Positions 7,066-15,259 are shown, counted from the stretch's first letter. The stretch: DNA of 40,479 nt from JAIVJM01 sp035761505 (GCA_035761505.1 DASTQX010000177.1:1-40479), one strand, 5' to 3'. Notes: generated from the letters alone by a model not told the origin. Numbers and translations are program-made.

Positions 7066-7557
7066 ATGCCCGTCGTGTCTGAGTCGAAGCTCACAGCCCG
7101 TCTGATTGCGCGTCGCGTAGTTGCCGCGGCCCTCGTGCTGTGGCTGGCGGGCGTGGGCTGCTTCCTCGGTTGCGAGATGGGAGTCGTCTCCGCCGCCGCC
7201 GAAGAGGCGGACGGGCAGAAGGCGTTCGAGGAGTCGGACTCGTGCCCGGCGTTCGCGGGGGGCGATTGCTGTCACAAGGCGAAGGCCGAGAGCGGCGGCG
7301 ACGACGACGACAACGGCGGCGGCTCGAACTTGAGGCGGGCTCCGGGGAGGATGCCGCGAACCGACTGTTGCCCGCTCAAGACCCAGACCGCAGACCCGGC
7401 GCGCAAGGCGGGCGCGACGGACGCTTCACTCGCCGAGGCGGGAACCCCGCTCAAATTTACGCCGCCCGCGCACACTCCCGCGCGCCTCGACGCGCACCGC
7501 CTGCGCGTGCCCGACAGGGGCAGCACGCACCTGCGCTGTTGTGTCTTCCTGATTTAA
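7066..7557 (+). CDS. Cysteine-containing membrane-anchored or exported protein, unknown
   Basis: Product of 163 residues. One hydrophobic stretch (VVAAALVLWLAGVGCFLGC, about residues 18-36) is a signal anchor or signal peptide. It is followed by a disordered Asp/Gly-rich region with paired cysteines (GGDCCHKAKAES, RTDCCPL), and the C-terminus is LRCCVFLI. CC dipeptides recur in the next gene. I do not recognise the family. Together with the downstream Cys-rich protein and the thioredoxin-like protein it may form a periplasmic thiol or metal-handling locus; that is inference from residue content and adjacency. Confidence 0.6.
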   Translation: MPVVSESKLTARLIARRVVAAALVLWLAGVGCFLGCEMGVVSAAAEEADGQKAFEESDSCPAFAGGDCCHKAKAESGGDDDDNGGGSNLRRAPGRMPRTDCCPLKTQTADPARKAGATDASLAEAGTPLKFTPPAHTPARLDAHRLRVPDRGSTHLRCCVFLI

Positions 7558-7639
7558 AGACGGGCTCGTCTAAACGTCAACGAATCGCTCGTTGGCTTGA
7601 AGTCCGACCCGCTTTACTTGAACTCAGGAGATGGCAGTT

Positions 7640-8002
7640 ATGAATAGAATCAAACTCTTCGTCGTGACCTTCGTCCTCTGCGTGACGGGCGTCGTGTCCG
7701 CCGCGAACGACCACGCCAAACACAAAGCGCACTCGTGCCCGGCGGAGAAGGCCGCGAGCTGCTGCGCCGAACACAAGCACTCAGGCGAGAAGGCCGACAA
7801 GAAGGACGACAAGAGCGAGAGCTGTTGTCAGTCCGGCGCTTCGTGCTGCAAGTCGGGCGAGTCCTGCTGCGCCGCGCACAAGCCGGGCGAGAAGCAGGCC
7901 GACTGGCAGGAGAGCGCGAAGCACGAAGGCGGCGAAAGCTGTTGCGCCGCCGGGGCCGAGTGCTGCACGGGCGGCGCTTGCTGCGCGAAGCACAAGCCAT
8001 AA
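7640..8002 (+). CDS. Exported Cys/His/Lys-rich protein, metallothionein-like composition
   Basis: Product of 120 residues. The signal peptide is MNRIKLFVVTFVLCVTGVVS followed by AA. The mature part holds 15 cysteines, 14 of them in seven CC dipeptides (ASCC, ESCC, ASCC, ESCC, ESCC, ECC, ACC), separated by Lys/His/Glu segments such as AEHKHSGEK. That composition suggests binding of soft metals (Cu, Zn, Hg, Ag) or a thiol buffer; no described family is recognised. The ATG at 7640 is preferred over the one at 7631 because CAGGAG at 7625-7630 lies nine bases before it. A GC-rich terminator follows. Confidence 0.75.
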   Translation: MNRIKLFVVTFVLCVTGVVSAANDHAKHKAHSCPAEKAASCCAEHKHSGEKADKKDDKSESCCQSGASCCKSGESCCAAHKPGEKQADWQESAKHEGGESCCAAGAECCTGGACCAKHKP

Positions 8003-8019
8003 GCTGTTCCCTTCCGAAG

Positions 8020-8051
8020 AGGCGGGGGCGTCTTTGAAGGCGTCCCCGCCT
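8020..8051 (+). terminator. GC-rich hairpin after the Cys-rich protein gene
   Basis: An 11-bp stem (8020-8030 with 8041-8051, one G-T pair) around a 10-base loop lies 18 bases past the stop codon. Only a pyrimidine stretch follows, without a real T-run, so termination may be partial. Confidence 0.55.
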
Positions 8052-8125
8052 TCCTCTCACATCATTTCATTCATCCAACCGCCCGTCGGACTTGGGCGGC
8101 GCTCGCGGTTGGTCGGAGTTTGTTC

Positions 8126-9013
8126 ATGAAAAGGTTTTTGACGTGCCTCCTGCTTTTGTTTTCGTTCCTGCCTGCGGCGCGCGCGCAGGAGAAGGCGGTG
8201 AGGGTCGAAGGACAGGTCGTGTGCTGCGCGGAGTGCTGGGCGGAGGCCGACCGCACGAAGGTCGTGTACGGCACGGCGGAGGACTTGTTGAAGGCACAGT
8301 CCTGCGTCGCGGGCGGCGACCCGACGCTCGTCGCCGTGCGCGAGGGCGAAGGCTTCAAGCTCTATCAGCTTGAGCAGGGGAAATTCCGCCTGCCGGGGAA
8401 GGACTGGCTGGAGTTCGTCGGGAGGCGCGTCGCCTTGACGGGCGCGGCGCGGAAGAAGGGTGAGGCGAACGTCTTCCGCGTGGACGCGCTCGAAGTGCTG
8501 GCGCAGAGCCCGGCGGAGCGAGAGGCCGCGAACGCCGTCGGCAGGGAAGTCGAGTTGGCGCTCAAGGACTTGTCCGGCGCGGAACAGCGCCTGAGTTCGC
8601 TCAAAGGCCGCGTCGTCGTGCTCAACTTCTGGGCGACGTACTGCGTGCCGTGCCGGAAGGAGATGCCCGACCTCGCGGCGATTCAGAACGAGTACGCGGC
8701 GCTCGGCGTGCAGGTCTTGGGCGCTTCGGCTGACGCGCCGGAGGAGCGCGCGAAGGTCTTGCAGTTCGTCAAGGAGACGAAAATCAACTTCCCCGTCTGG
8801 ACGGGCGCGACCGCCGCCGACATGCTGCGCTTTGGGTTGGGCACGGCCTTGCCGGGAACGGTCGTCGTCGGCAGGGACGGGAAGATTGTCAGAGTCATCT
8901 CCGGCGTCGTCAATCAAGCTGATTTGAAGAAGCAGATTGATGCGATGCTCGTGAACGTGGAGGCGGCTTCCGTCAGAGAGAAGCCGAGCGAGGCTTCAAC
9001 CGTTCCCGCTTGA
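8126..9013 (+). CDS. Exported TlpA-like thiol-disulfide oxidoreductase with a Cys-rich N-terminal domain
   Basis: Product of 295 residues. A signal peptide (MKRFLTCLLLLFSFLPAARA) is followed by an N-terminal domain of about 110 residues containing C33-C34-x-x-C37 (VCCAECW) and QSCVAGG, then a TlpA/ResA-type thioredoxin fold from about 150 with the active site WATYCVPCRKEMP (Cys173, Cys176) and the cis-Pro region GTALPGTVVVG. TlpA-type proteins usually reduce periplasmic disulfides in metalloprotein or cytochrome c assembly. Here the extra Cys cluster and the Cys-rich neighbours suggest a dedicated thiol or metal substrate. ATG 8126 has GGAG seven bases upstream; TTG 8120 is less likely. Confidence 0.85.
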   Translation: MKRFLTCLLLLFSFLPAARAQEKAVRVEGQVVCCAECWAEADRTKVVYGTAEDLLKAQSCVAGGDPTLVAVREGEGFKLYQLEQGKFRLPGKDWLEFVGRRVALTGAARKKGEANVFRVDALEVLAQSPAEREAANAVGREVELALKDLSGAEQRLSSLKGRVVVLNFWATYCVPCRKEMPDLAAIQNEYAALGVQVLGASADAPEERAKVLQFVKETKINFPVWTGATAADMLRFGLGTALPGTVVVGRDGKIVRVISGVVNQADLKKQIDAMLVNVEAASVREKPSEASTVPA

Positions 9014-9040
9014 CCGCTTTGACCGGGCGAAGGTCGCGCC

Positions 9041-9571
9041 GTGAGCGGGACGGGACAAGAAGCAGACTCCGGCAAGTGGACTTACGGCGTGCGCGTCGTC
9101 TCGAACGTGATTGACCGCGCGAAGTGGCGCAACACTTTGACGTACAGGTTTCACCCGCGCCTCACCGCCGGGGTCGAGTACAACCCGCTCGCCGGGAAAG
9201 TTTCGCCGCTCGCCAACTTCGTCGCGCTCACCGAGACGCACGCGCGGCCCGCGCTGATCCTCGGCACCAGTTCCGACCGCATCGGCACGCCCTCCGGCCA
9301 GTCTTTCTACGCGACCTTGAGCAAGAACCTGAAGCACTCGACGGGCCTGCCCATCGCGCCTTACGTCGGCGTCGCCTACGGGACGTTTGAAGACCGCTTG
9401 CGGATCATCGGCGGCCTCAACATCAGCCTCGCGGAGCGCTGGTCTTCGACCATTCTCTTCGACGGCGTGCGCGTCCACCCGACGGCCAACTACACGCGCG
9501 GGCGTCACCAGTTCGGAGTCATTTTCGAGCGCGGGCGCAACCCCGGCGCGAGCTACAGCGTCTCGTTCTAG
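9041..9571 (+). CDS. Putative outer-membrane beta-barrel-like protein, unknown
   Basis: Product of 176 residues if the GTG at 9041 is the start; GAAGG lies seven bases before it. The sequence is a series of alternating amphipathic strands (TLTYRFHPRLTAGVEYNP, APYVGVAYGTF, HQFGVIFERG) and ends in a C-terminal aromatic (SYSVSF), as outer-membrane barrels do. No signal peptide is visible, which is odd for such a protein: either the true start is missed, or the gene is a remnant. It is in the same frame as the thioredoxin-like gene before it but separated from it by two in-frame stops. It shares its stop bases with the convergent gene at 9568. Confidence 0.55.
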   Translation: MSGTGQEADSGKWTYGVRVVSNVIDRAKWRNTLTYRFHPRLTAGVEYNPLAGKVSPLANFVALTETHARPALILGTSSDRIGTPSGQSFYATLSKNLKHSTGLPIAPYVGVAYGTFEDRLRIIGGLNISLAERWSSTILFDGVRVHPTANYTRGRHQFGVIFERGRNPGASYSVSF

Positions 9572-10251
9572 CGGCGAGACGTTCGCGGCCCTGTCGGCGG
9601 CACGTCTTCGAGCGGCCACCAGCCGCCGCGCCAGTCGTAAGCCTCCGCGCCCGCGAAGTTCTTTTTGTAGTCGTAGATGGAAGGCTCGCGGCAGGAATAG
9701 CCGGGGTAGTAGAAGCGGCAGCCGAGTTGAAGCGAGTAGCGGATGGCGACGAGCATCGTGTAGATGCCGAGGCTGCGCCTCGACTCCGAGGGGTCGAACA
9801 TCGCATAGACGGCGGAGGTCGCCCTCTCTCCCACGTCGAGGAAACTCGCGGCGGCGAGGCGTCCTCCGAGGCGGACGCAAATCTCGACGTTGCGGCAGGG
9901 CACGCGCGCGGGCTCGTGCGAGAGGAAGTCTTCGAGCGAGTCGGGAACGGCCTCGCTGAAACGCTCCTTGTGCCGCTCGAAGAGTTCCTCCTTCTCCGCG
10001 TCAATGAAAGTCTCGCCGACCGTCACCTCCGCGTCGCGGTTTCTGGCGACGACGCGCCTCTGGCTCCGCGAAGGCGCGAACCTTCCGAGGTCTAGGCGCA
10101 ATGGCAAGACCGAGCAGCGCCGCCCGCCGTAAGAAGACCGCCGGTAACGGAAGAACATCACCCCGAAGTGCCTCCAACCCTCGGCCCACAGCGCGTCCAT
10201 CCGCCGCGGCCCGACGCTCCACGACACGAAATACTCTTCGGGCGAGGACAT
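9568..10251 (-). CDS. Aminoacyl-tRNA-protein transferase homologue (Ate/Bpt-like), Cys cluster lost
   Basis: Product of 227 residues, cytoplasmic. The stretch RFAPSRSQRRVVARNRDAEV matches the hallmark of bacterial Bpt/Ate transferases, which add Leu or Arg from tRNA to N-terminal Asp/Glu as an N-degron. The C-terminal GNAT-like half has GCRFYYPGYSCREPSIYDY, matching the YxxGYY region. The N-terminal PxCPxCRxC motif of the family is not intact: the region reads SSYGGRRCSVLPLR, leaving one Cys. It may have another substrate or no transferase activity. It is last in a minus-strand run after the TPR and 5'-nucleotidase genes. AAGGG touches the ATG, so the start is not firm. Confidence 0.7.
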   Translation of the reverse strand: MSSPEEYFVSWSVGPRRMDALWAEGWRHFGVMFFRYRRSSYGGRRCSVLPLRLDLGRFAPSRSQRRVVARNRDAEVTVGETFIDAEKEELFERHKERFSEAVPDSLEDFLSHEPARVPCRNVEICVRLGGRLAAASFLDVGERATSAVYAMFDPSESRRSLGIYTMLVAIRYSLQLGCRFYYPGYSCREPSIYDYKKNFAGAEAYDWRGGWWPLEDVPPTGPRTSRR

Positions 10252-10283
10252 CCCTTCGTCTTAAACGGCCCGTGACTTCCGGG

Positions 10284-10784
10284 CTAACTCAAACGCGCCT
10301 GTACGCGGCGGAGGGCTTTGGCGGCTTCCTGAAAGCCGGGTTGCTCGTCGAGGGCGAGAGTGTAGTGGCGGGCGGCGTCGAGGGGGCGGCGGCGCTGTTC
10401 GTAAACGCGGCCCAGGTTGAAGTGCGGGTAGGCGCGGGCCTCGTAGCGCGGGGCCGCAATCGCGCGCTTGAACCAGCGGACGCACGTCCAGAGGTCGCCG
10501 CGCGCGAGGAGATAGCTGCCGATGTCGTTGTAGGGGTTGCCGAAGGCGGGGTCAACGCTGATGGCCTTGAGGCACTCGTCTATCGCCTCGTCGTAGCGCC
10601 CGTCGAAGCTGTAAACCCAGCCGAGGAAGGTGTGCGCCTCGGCGGTCGGGTAGGTTTCGATGGAGCGGCGGTAAAGCTCGACGGCCTCGGCGTAGTCCTT
10701 CGCCTGCTGCGCGCGGTAGGCGCGCTCGAAGAGTCCGACGGCCCTCTCTCTGGCCTCCGTGGGCGAATCGCTTTCGTCGAACAT
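10284..10784 (-). CDS. Tetratricopeptide-repeat protein
   Basis: Product of 166 residues with about four TPR units covering nearly all of it (AVGLFERAYRAQQAKDYAEA, then AHTFLGWVYSFDGRYDEAID, then PYNDIGSYLLARGDLW, then PHFNLGRVYEQRRRPLDAA). There is no signal peptide, so it is probably cytoplasmic; TPRs mediate protein binding and no catalytic domain is present. The ATG at 10784 follows the stop of the 5'-nucleotidase gene by six bases, with an AGGTGA that spans that stop, so the two genes are coupled. An in-frame upstream extension would overlap the nucleotidase gene. Confidence 0.8.
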   Translation of the reverse strand: MFDESDSPTEARERAVGLFERAYRAQQAKDYAEAVELYRRSIETYPTAEAHTFLGWVYSFDGRYDEAIDECLKAISVDPAFGNPYNDIGSYLLARGDLWTCVRWFKRAIAAPRYEARAYPHFNLGRVYEQRRRPLDAARHYTLALDEQPGFQEAAKALRRVQARLS

Positions 10785-10789
10785 AAAGC

Positions 10790-12388
10790 TCACCTGCCGG
10801 GCGCGGGCGTGGCCGCCGCCGGTGCTTCGGGCTTGCAAGGCTGCTCGGCGGCGGGCGCGTCGAGGCGGCGCACGCGCCCGTCCGTCCGTGGCGCGATTGT
10901 CTTGGCCGAGGCGATGGCCTGACGCAAGACCTCCGAGTCAATCATCTTCGCTAAAGGGAGCCGCCGCGCGTCCTTGAACATCGCGTACTGGTCGCCGCCG
11001 TCGGCGACGTACTTGGTGGTGACGAGCGTGTAAGTCTTCTTCGGGTCGAGCGGTTGACCATTGACGGTCACTTCCTTGATACGCACGCCGGGCAGGAGCG
11101 ACGCGTCGAAGGAGTAGCGGAGGCCCGACACCTGCGGAAAGCGACCGGGCTCCGAGCCGGGGCCGCTGCGGCTGACGCCGTGTTCGAGAGCTTGCAGGAG
11201 CGTCGCGCCCGTGACTTCGATCTTCGCCAGCTCGTTGTTGAAGGGCAGAATCGAGAGCACGTCGCGGAGCGAAATCTCGCCCTTACTGATGATGGTGTCG
11301 GCGCGCAGGCTGCCGCCGTTGATGAGCGCCACGTCCGCCTTCGCCGCCTTGCGGAAGGAGTCGGCGACGAAGTCGGCGATGTTGGTCTCCTCGGTGCGGT
11401 TGACGGCGCTGCGCACGTCGAGCGGCTCGTCCGTCTGGCCGACGCGCGCGGAGAGCTTCGTCAGGAGGTCGGCATACTTCTTCGTCACCGGCTCGAACGC
11501 CGGGTCTTCGGGCGTGCTCGCGTTGACGGGGATAATCTGCCAGTCAATGCTCGCGACCTCGCCGGTCTTCGGGTCAATGTTGAGGTCAATGCGGCCCAAC
11601 TCGCGCCCGTCCGCCGTCATCTTGAAGATGGGCACGCCGCCCGAAGACGATTGGAGCAGCGTGTGCTCGTGCCCGCCGATGATGACATCAATGCCGGGCG
11701 CGCAGCGCGCGAGCGCCTTGTCCTCGGCGAGCGAGAGGTGCGTGAGCGCGACAATCGTCTTCGCGCCCGCCGCGCGTATCTGCGGGATGATCTGCTTGGC
11801 CGTCTCGCACGAGTCGCGGAACTCGATGTCGGGGCCGGGGCTCGAAGTGGTCTTCGTCTCCGGCAGCACGATGCCGAAGATGCCGACCTTGACGCCGCCG
11901 AACTCTCGTATCTCAAAGGCCGGGGTGTCGGCGAAAATCTTCCCCGTCTTCGTGTTGACGACGTTCGCGCCCAGCCACTTGAACTTCGACTCCGCGACGC
12001 GTTGGAGCAGCACCGCCGGGTCGGGGCCGAAGTCGAACTCATGATTGCCGAAGACCGAGTAGTCGAGCCCGACCGCGTTCCACGCGTCAATCATCTGCGC
12101 GCCCTTCAAGGTGATGGACTCGACCGACGGCGAGATGGTGTCGCCCGCGAGCAGAAAGAGGGTGTTGGGCGAATCTTTCATGATCTGCTTGCGGAGCGTC
12201 GAGACGCGCGCCAAGCCGCCTTCGGTGCCGCGCTCGACGGGCATGAACTGGTACACGTCGTTGACCTGCAAGAGCGTGACGCGGACGGTACATTCGCGCG
12301 CGGTCTGCCCCTCGACGGCGAGGACTTGGACGAGCGCGAGCACCAGCGCGAGCGCCGCGCGGCGCGCGGACGGACGAAAGAATGGCAT
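10790..12388 (-). CDS. Exported 5'-nucleotidase / UshA-type metallophosphatase
   Basis: Product of 532 residues. After a signal peptide (ALALVLALVQVLAVEGQ) comes the calcineurin-like domain with the metal motifs LLQVNDVYQF, LLAGDTISPS, VFGNHEFDFG and GGHEHT. The C-terminal nucleotidase domain follows (NRTEETNIADFVADSFR, INGGSLRADT, GGDQYAMF) and a Pro/Ala tail. Family members dephosphorylate nucleotides outside the cytoplasm to salvage nucleosides and phosphate. The first motif has Tyr where many have His (NDVY), which is common in this subgroup. ATG 12388 has GGGAG eight bases upstream; a TTG at 12406 is less likely. It leads a coupled operon with the TPR gene. Confidence 0.93.
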   Translation of the reverse strand: MPFFRPSARRAALALVLALVQVLAVEGQTARECTVRVTLLQVNDVYQFMPVERGTEGGLARVSTLRKQIMKDSPNTLFLLAGDTISPSVESITLKGAQMIDAWNAVGLDYSVFGNHEFDFGPDPAVLLQRVAESKFKWLGANVVNTKTGKIFADTPAFEIREFGGVKVGIFGIVLPETKTTSSPGPDIEFRDSCETAKQIIPQIRAAGAKTIVALTHLSLAEDKALARCAPGIDVIIGGHEHTLLQSSSGGVPIFKMTADGRELGRIDLNIDPKTGEVASIDWQIIPVNASTPEDPAFEPVTKKYADLLTKLSARVGQTDEPLDVRSAVNRTEETNIADFVADSFRKAAKADVALINGGSLRADTIISKGEISLRDVLSILPFNNELAKIEVTGATLLQALEHGVSRSGPGSEPGRFPQVSGLRYSFDASLLPGVRIKEVTVNGQPLDPKKTYTLVTTKYVADGGDQYAMFKDARRLPLAKMIDSEVLRQAIASAKTIAPRTDGRVRRLDAPAAEQPCKPEAPAAATPAPGR

Positions 12389-12536
12389 CTCGGAAACTCC
12401 CTTCAAAGGAAAAAGAATTAAGCCCGGTCGGTCGCGGAATCAAGGCTCTTTATCAGGCCGCGCGGGGTGCCGGAGCGTGAGCCGACGGCGCGGGCCGCGT
12501 GAACTTTCGCGAAATTAGGCCAAACGCGTGAGTTGA

Positions 12537-12566
12537 ATTATACTCGCTGCTCGCAAAACGCACCAA
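12537..12566 (-). promoter_or_regulatory. Promoter for the 5'-nucleotidase operon
   Basis: On the minus strand TTGGTG (12566-12561) and a perfect TATAAT (12542-12537) are separated by 18 bases. The predicted start gives a leader of about 140 bases. The divergent pepA start lies at 12604, so the promoter sits in the 215-base divergent gap. I see no equally good plus-strand promoter there. Confidence 0.55.
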
Positions 12567-12603
12567 ACAAGGCCACCGAAACAGACATCCGTCACCTCTC
12601 ATA

Positions 12604-14157
12604 ATGAACAAGCCGAGCCAACTGCAAGTCGAACTGAGCCGCCGACTCCCCGACAACATCCCCGCCGACGAAGCCTTCGCCCTCGGCCTCTTCGCCCAAG
12701 AGCCCCGCCCGCCCGGCGCACAACTCCTCGGCGAACAGCTCCTCCGAACATGCGAGCAACTCGTCGCCGGAGGCGAGTTCAAAGGCGAAGAGGAAACTTC
12801 GCTCATCATCTACGCCGCGCACGCGCCGGAAGGCGAGGCCGCCGGAGAAGGGACGACGCCAGCCGCGCGACGGCTCCTGCTCGTCGGACTCGGCGAGCGC
12901 TCGGACTTCGACGCCGACTTGCTCCGCCGCGCCGCCGGGATGGCCGCCCGCGAGGCGCGCGACGCGCACGTCCGCGCACTTCATTTCGTCCTCCCCGTCG
13001 AAGACGAGAAGGACTCGGCCCTTCTGCTTCGCGCGCTCGTCGAAGGCGCGCACCTCGGACTCTACGAGAACGGGTTTTATCAAGCCGACGACGATGAAGC
13101 GGGCGCGCTCGAACGTCTGACCATCGTCACGCCGCATGACCTCGAACCGCTGCGCGCAGAGGTCGAGCGCGCGCGCGTCGTCGCCGAGTCGGCGAACTGG
13201 GCGCGCGCTCTCACCGACGAGCCGGGCGCGTCCCTGCCCCCGCGCGAGTTCGCGCGCCGCGCAGCCGAGATGGCCGAAGAGTTCGGCCTCAAGGTCGAAT
13301 CGCTCGACGCCGCCGACGTTCACGCGCGCGGCCTGGGCGGGCTCGCCGGAATCGGGCAGGGCTCGGAAGAAGAGCCCGCACTCATCGTGCTGCGCTACGA
13401 GCCCGAAGGCGCGACCGAAGAAGACGAGCTGTGGGCCTTCGTCGGCAAGGGCATCACGTTCGACACGGGCGGCATCTCCATCAAGCACGGGCTCGACATG
13501 TACGAGATGAAGTCCGACATGGCCGGAGGCGCGGCGGTGCTCGGAGCCCTGCGCGCCGCCGCGCAGCTCAAGCCCCGCCGACGCCTCGCCGCCATCGTCC
13601 CCGCTGCCGAGAACATGCCCTCCGAGAAGTCCATCAAACCCGGCGACATCGTCCGCACGCTCGCCGGTTTCACGCTCGAAGTCGTGGACACGGACGCCGA
13701 AGGCCGCGTCGTCCTCGCCGACGGTATCGCCTACGCCAAGACCCTCGGCGCTTCCCGCATCGTTGACCTCGCGACGCTCACCGGCTCGATCATCATCGCC
13801 CTCGGCGACCGGCGCGCAGGGCTCTTCAGTAACGAAGACGAGTGGGCCGCCGCCGTCGAATCAGCCGCCAGCCGCGCGGGCGAGCCCGTCTGGCGGATGC
13901 CCGTCAGCGACGACTACAAGAAGAGGATCGAAAGCTCCATCGCCGATTTCAAGAACTACGGGGGACGCCCCGACGCCACCTCCGCCGCGCTGCTGCTGAG
14001 CAAGTTCGCGGGCGAAACGCCGTGGGTGCATCTCGACATGGCCGGCCCCTCCTGGCTCGAAGACGCGCAGCCCCACGCCCCCAAAGGCGCGACCGGCTGG
14101 GGCGTCCGCACGCTCGTCGAACTGATGTTCGGGGATTCCGATTCAGAACAATTTTAA
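12604..14157 (+). CDS. pepA: Leucyl aminopeptidase (M17, PepA-type)
   Basis: Product of 517 residues, the normal size for a cytosolic M17 enzyme that removes N-terminal residues from peptides. The C-terminal catalytic half is intact: FVGKGITFDTGGISIKH (metal Lys/Asp, about 280-296), MYEMKSDMAGGAAV, and the signature DTDAEGRVVLADG near residue 362 with the catalytic Arg, followed by LATLTGSIIIALG. In this subgroup the canonical NTDAEGR begins with Asp. The N-terminal domain is variable, as usual. The ATG at 12604 is the first possible start, but no Shine-Dalgarno precedes it. Confidence 0.95.
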   Translation: MNKPSQLQVELSRRLPDNIPADEAFALGLFAQEPRPPGAQLLGEQLLRTCEQLVAGGEFKGEEETSLIIYAAHAPEGEAAGEGTTPAARRLLLVGLGERSDFDADLLRRAAGMAAREARDAHVRALHFVLPVEDEKDSALLLRALVEGAHLGLYENGFYQADDDEAGALERLTIVTPHDLEPLRAEVERARVVAESANWARALTDEPGASLPPREFARRAAEMAEEFGLKVESLDAADVHARGLGGLAGIGQGSEEEPALIVLRYEPEGATEEDELWAFVGKGITFDTGGISIKHGLDMYEMKSDMAGGAAVLGALRAAAQLKPRRRLAAIVPAAENMPSEKSIKPGDIVRTLAGFTLEVVDTDAEGRVVLADGIAYAKTLGASRIVDLATLTGSIIIALGDRRAGLFSNEDEWAAAVESAASRAGEPVWRMPVSDDYKKRIESSIADFKNYGGRPDATSAALLLSKFAGETPWVHLDMAGPSWLEDAQPHAPKGATGWGVRTLVELMFGDSDSEQF

Positions 14158-14176
14158 GGGCGCACGCCGAAGCTCT

Positions 14177-15259
14177 ATGCCTCTGGACGAGACGATTTTT
14201 ATGACCGGCTTCCCCGGCTTCATCGCCGGGCGGCTCGTCGAGCGCATGGCCGGAGAGGGCGCGCGCTTCATCCTGCTCGTGCAGGCGGCGTTCCTTGAGC
14301 GCGCGCGTGCGGAGGCCGCGCGCATCGCCGGGAAGACGGGCGCGCGGGCCGACGACTTCCGCATCCTCGAAGGCGACATCACACGCCCCGGCCTCGGCCT
14401 TTCGGCGAGCGACCTCGAACTCGCGCGCGCCGAGACGACCGTGCTCTTTCACCTCGCCGCCGTCTATGACCTCGGCGTCGCGCGCGAACCGGCGATGCGC
14501 GTCAACGTCGAGGGCACGCGCCACGTCAACGACTTCGCGCGCACGCTTCCCGCCCTGCGCCGCTATCACTACGTCTCGACCTGCTACGTCGCGGGCCTGC
14601 GCGACGGGCTCATCCTTGAGAGCGAGTTGCGGCACGAGGCGGGCTTCCGCAACTTCTACGAGGAGACGAAGTATCTGGCCGAGCTGGAAGTCGAGGCGTT
14701 GAAGGACGTGCTGCCCGTCACCATCCACCGCCCGGCGGTCGTGTGCGGCGACTCTCGCACGGGCGAGACGGCGAAGTACGACGGCGTCTATTACCTCATC
14801 AACTACCTGCGGATGCAGCCCAACCTGCTGTCGCTCGCCAACATCGGCAACCGGAAGGTGCGCCTCAACGTCGTCCCCGTTGACTTCGTCGTCGAGGCCA
14901 TGACGGCGCTCGCCGGGGACGAGCGCGCGGCGGGCGCGACCGTCCAACTCGCAGACCCCGCGCCGCTCACCACGCACGCCCTCTTCAACGTCATCGCCGA
15001 ACATCTCGCGGGCCGAGGCTCGCGCATGACCGTCCCGATGACGCTCGTCCACTCTTCGCTGAATTTACCCTTCTCGGCGATGCTGACCGGCCTCCCGCGC
15101 GTCGGCGTCCCTTACTTCTTCATCAACCAGACCTACGACACCGCGCGCGCCGAAGCGCTCCTTGAGCCGCAAGGCATCCGTTGCCCCCCCTTCAACGAAT
15201 ACGTCCCCACCATCCTCGACTTCGTCGAGCGCCACCCGAAGTTGGACGCAAGAGGCTAG
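14177..15259 (+). CDS. Extended SDR / thioester-reductase-like NAD(P)-dependent oxidoreductase
   Basis: Product of 360 residues. It has an N-terminal Rossmann motif TGFPGFIAGRL (residues 10-20), ILEGDITRPGLGL, FHLAAVYDL and the active-site YEETK (Tyr161, Lys165). The pattern is that of NAD-dependent epimerase/dehydratase relatives such as the male-sterility/thioester reductase branch (NVEGTRHV, VSTCYVAG). The substrate cannot be deduced; acyl-thioester reduction is one possibility. No signal peptide. It starts 19 bases after pepA. Its last codons form the left arm of foldback H4. Confidence 0.82.
   Translation: MPLDETIFMTGFPGFIAGRLVERMAGEGARFILLVQAAFLERARAEAARIAGKTGARADDFRILEGDITRPGLGLSASDLELARAETTVLFHLAAVYDLGVAREPAMRVNVEGTRHVNDFARTLPALRRYHYVSTCYVAGLRDGLILESELRHEAGFRNFYEETKYLAELEVEALKDVLPVTIHRPAVVCGDSRTGETAKYDGVYYLINYLRMQPNLLSLANIGNRKVRLNVVPVDFVVEAMTALAGDERAAGATVQLADPAPLTTHALFNVIAEHLAGRGSRMTVPMTLVHSSLNLPFSAMLTGLPRVGVPYFFINQTYDTARAEALLEPQGIRCPPFNEYVPTILDFVERHPKLDARG

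Noticed and set aside
8126..9571. Readthrough fusion of the thioredoxin-like and barrel-like genes
   Set aside because: They are in the same frame, but at least two stop codons separate them (9011-9013 and 9020-9022), so simple readthrough is unlikely.
11054..12421. Long plus-strand open frame opposite the 5'-nucleotidase gene
   Set aside because: A composition shadow (Arg/Val/Leu/Glu-rich); all metallophosphatase motifs are on the minus strand.
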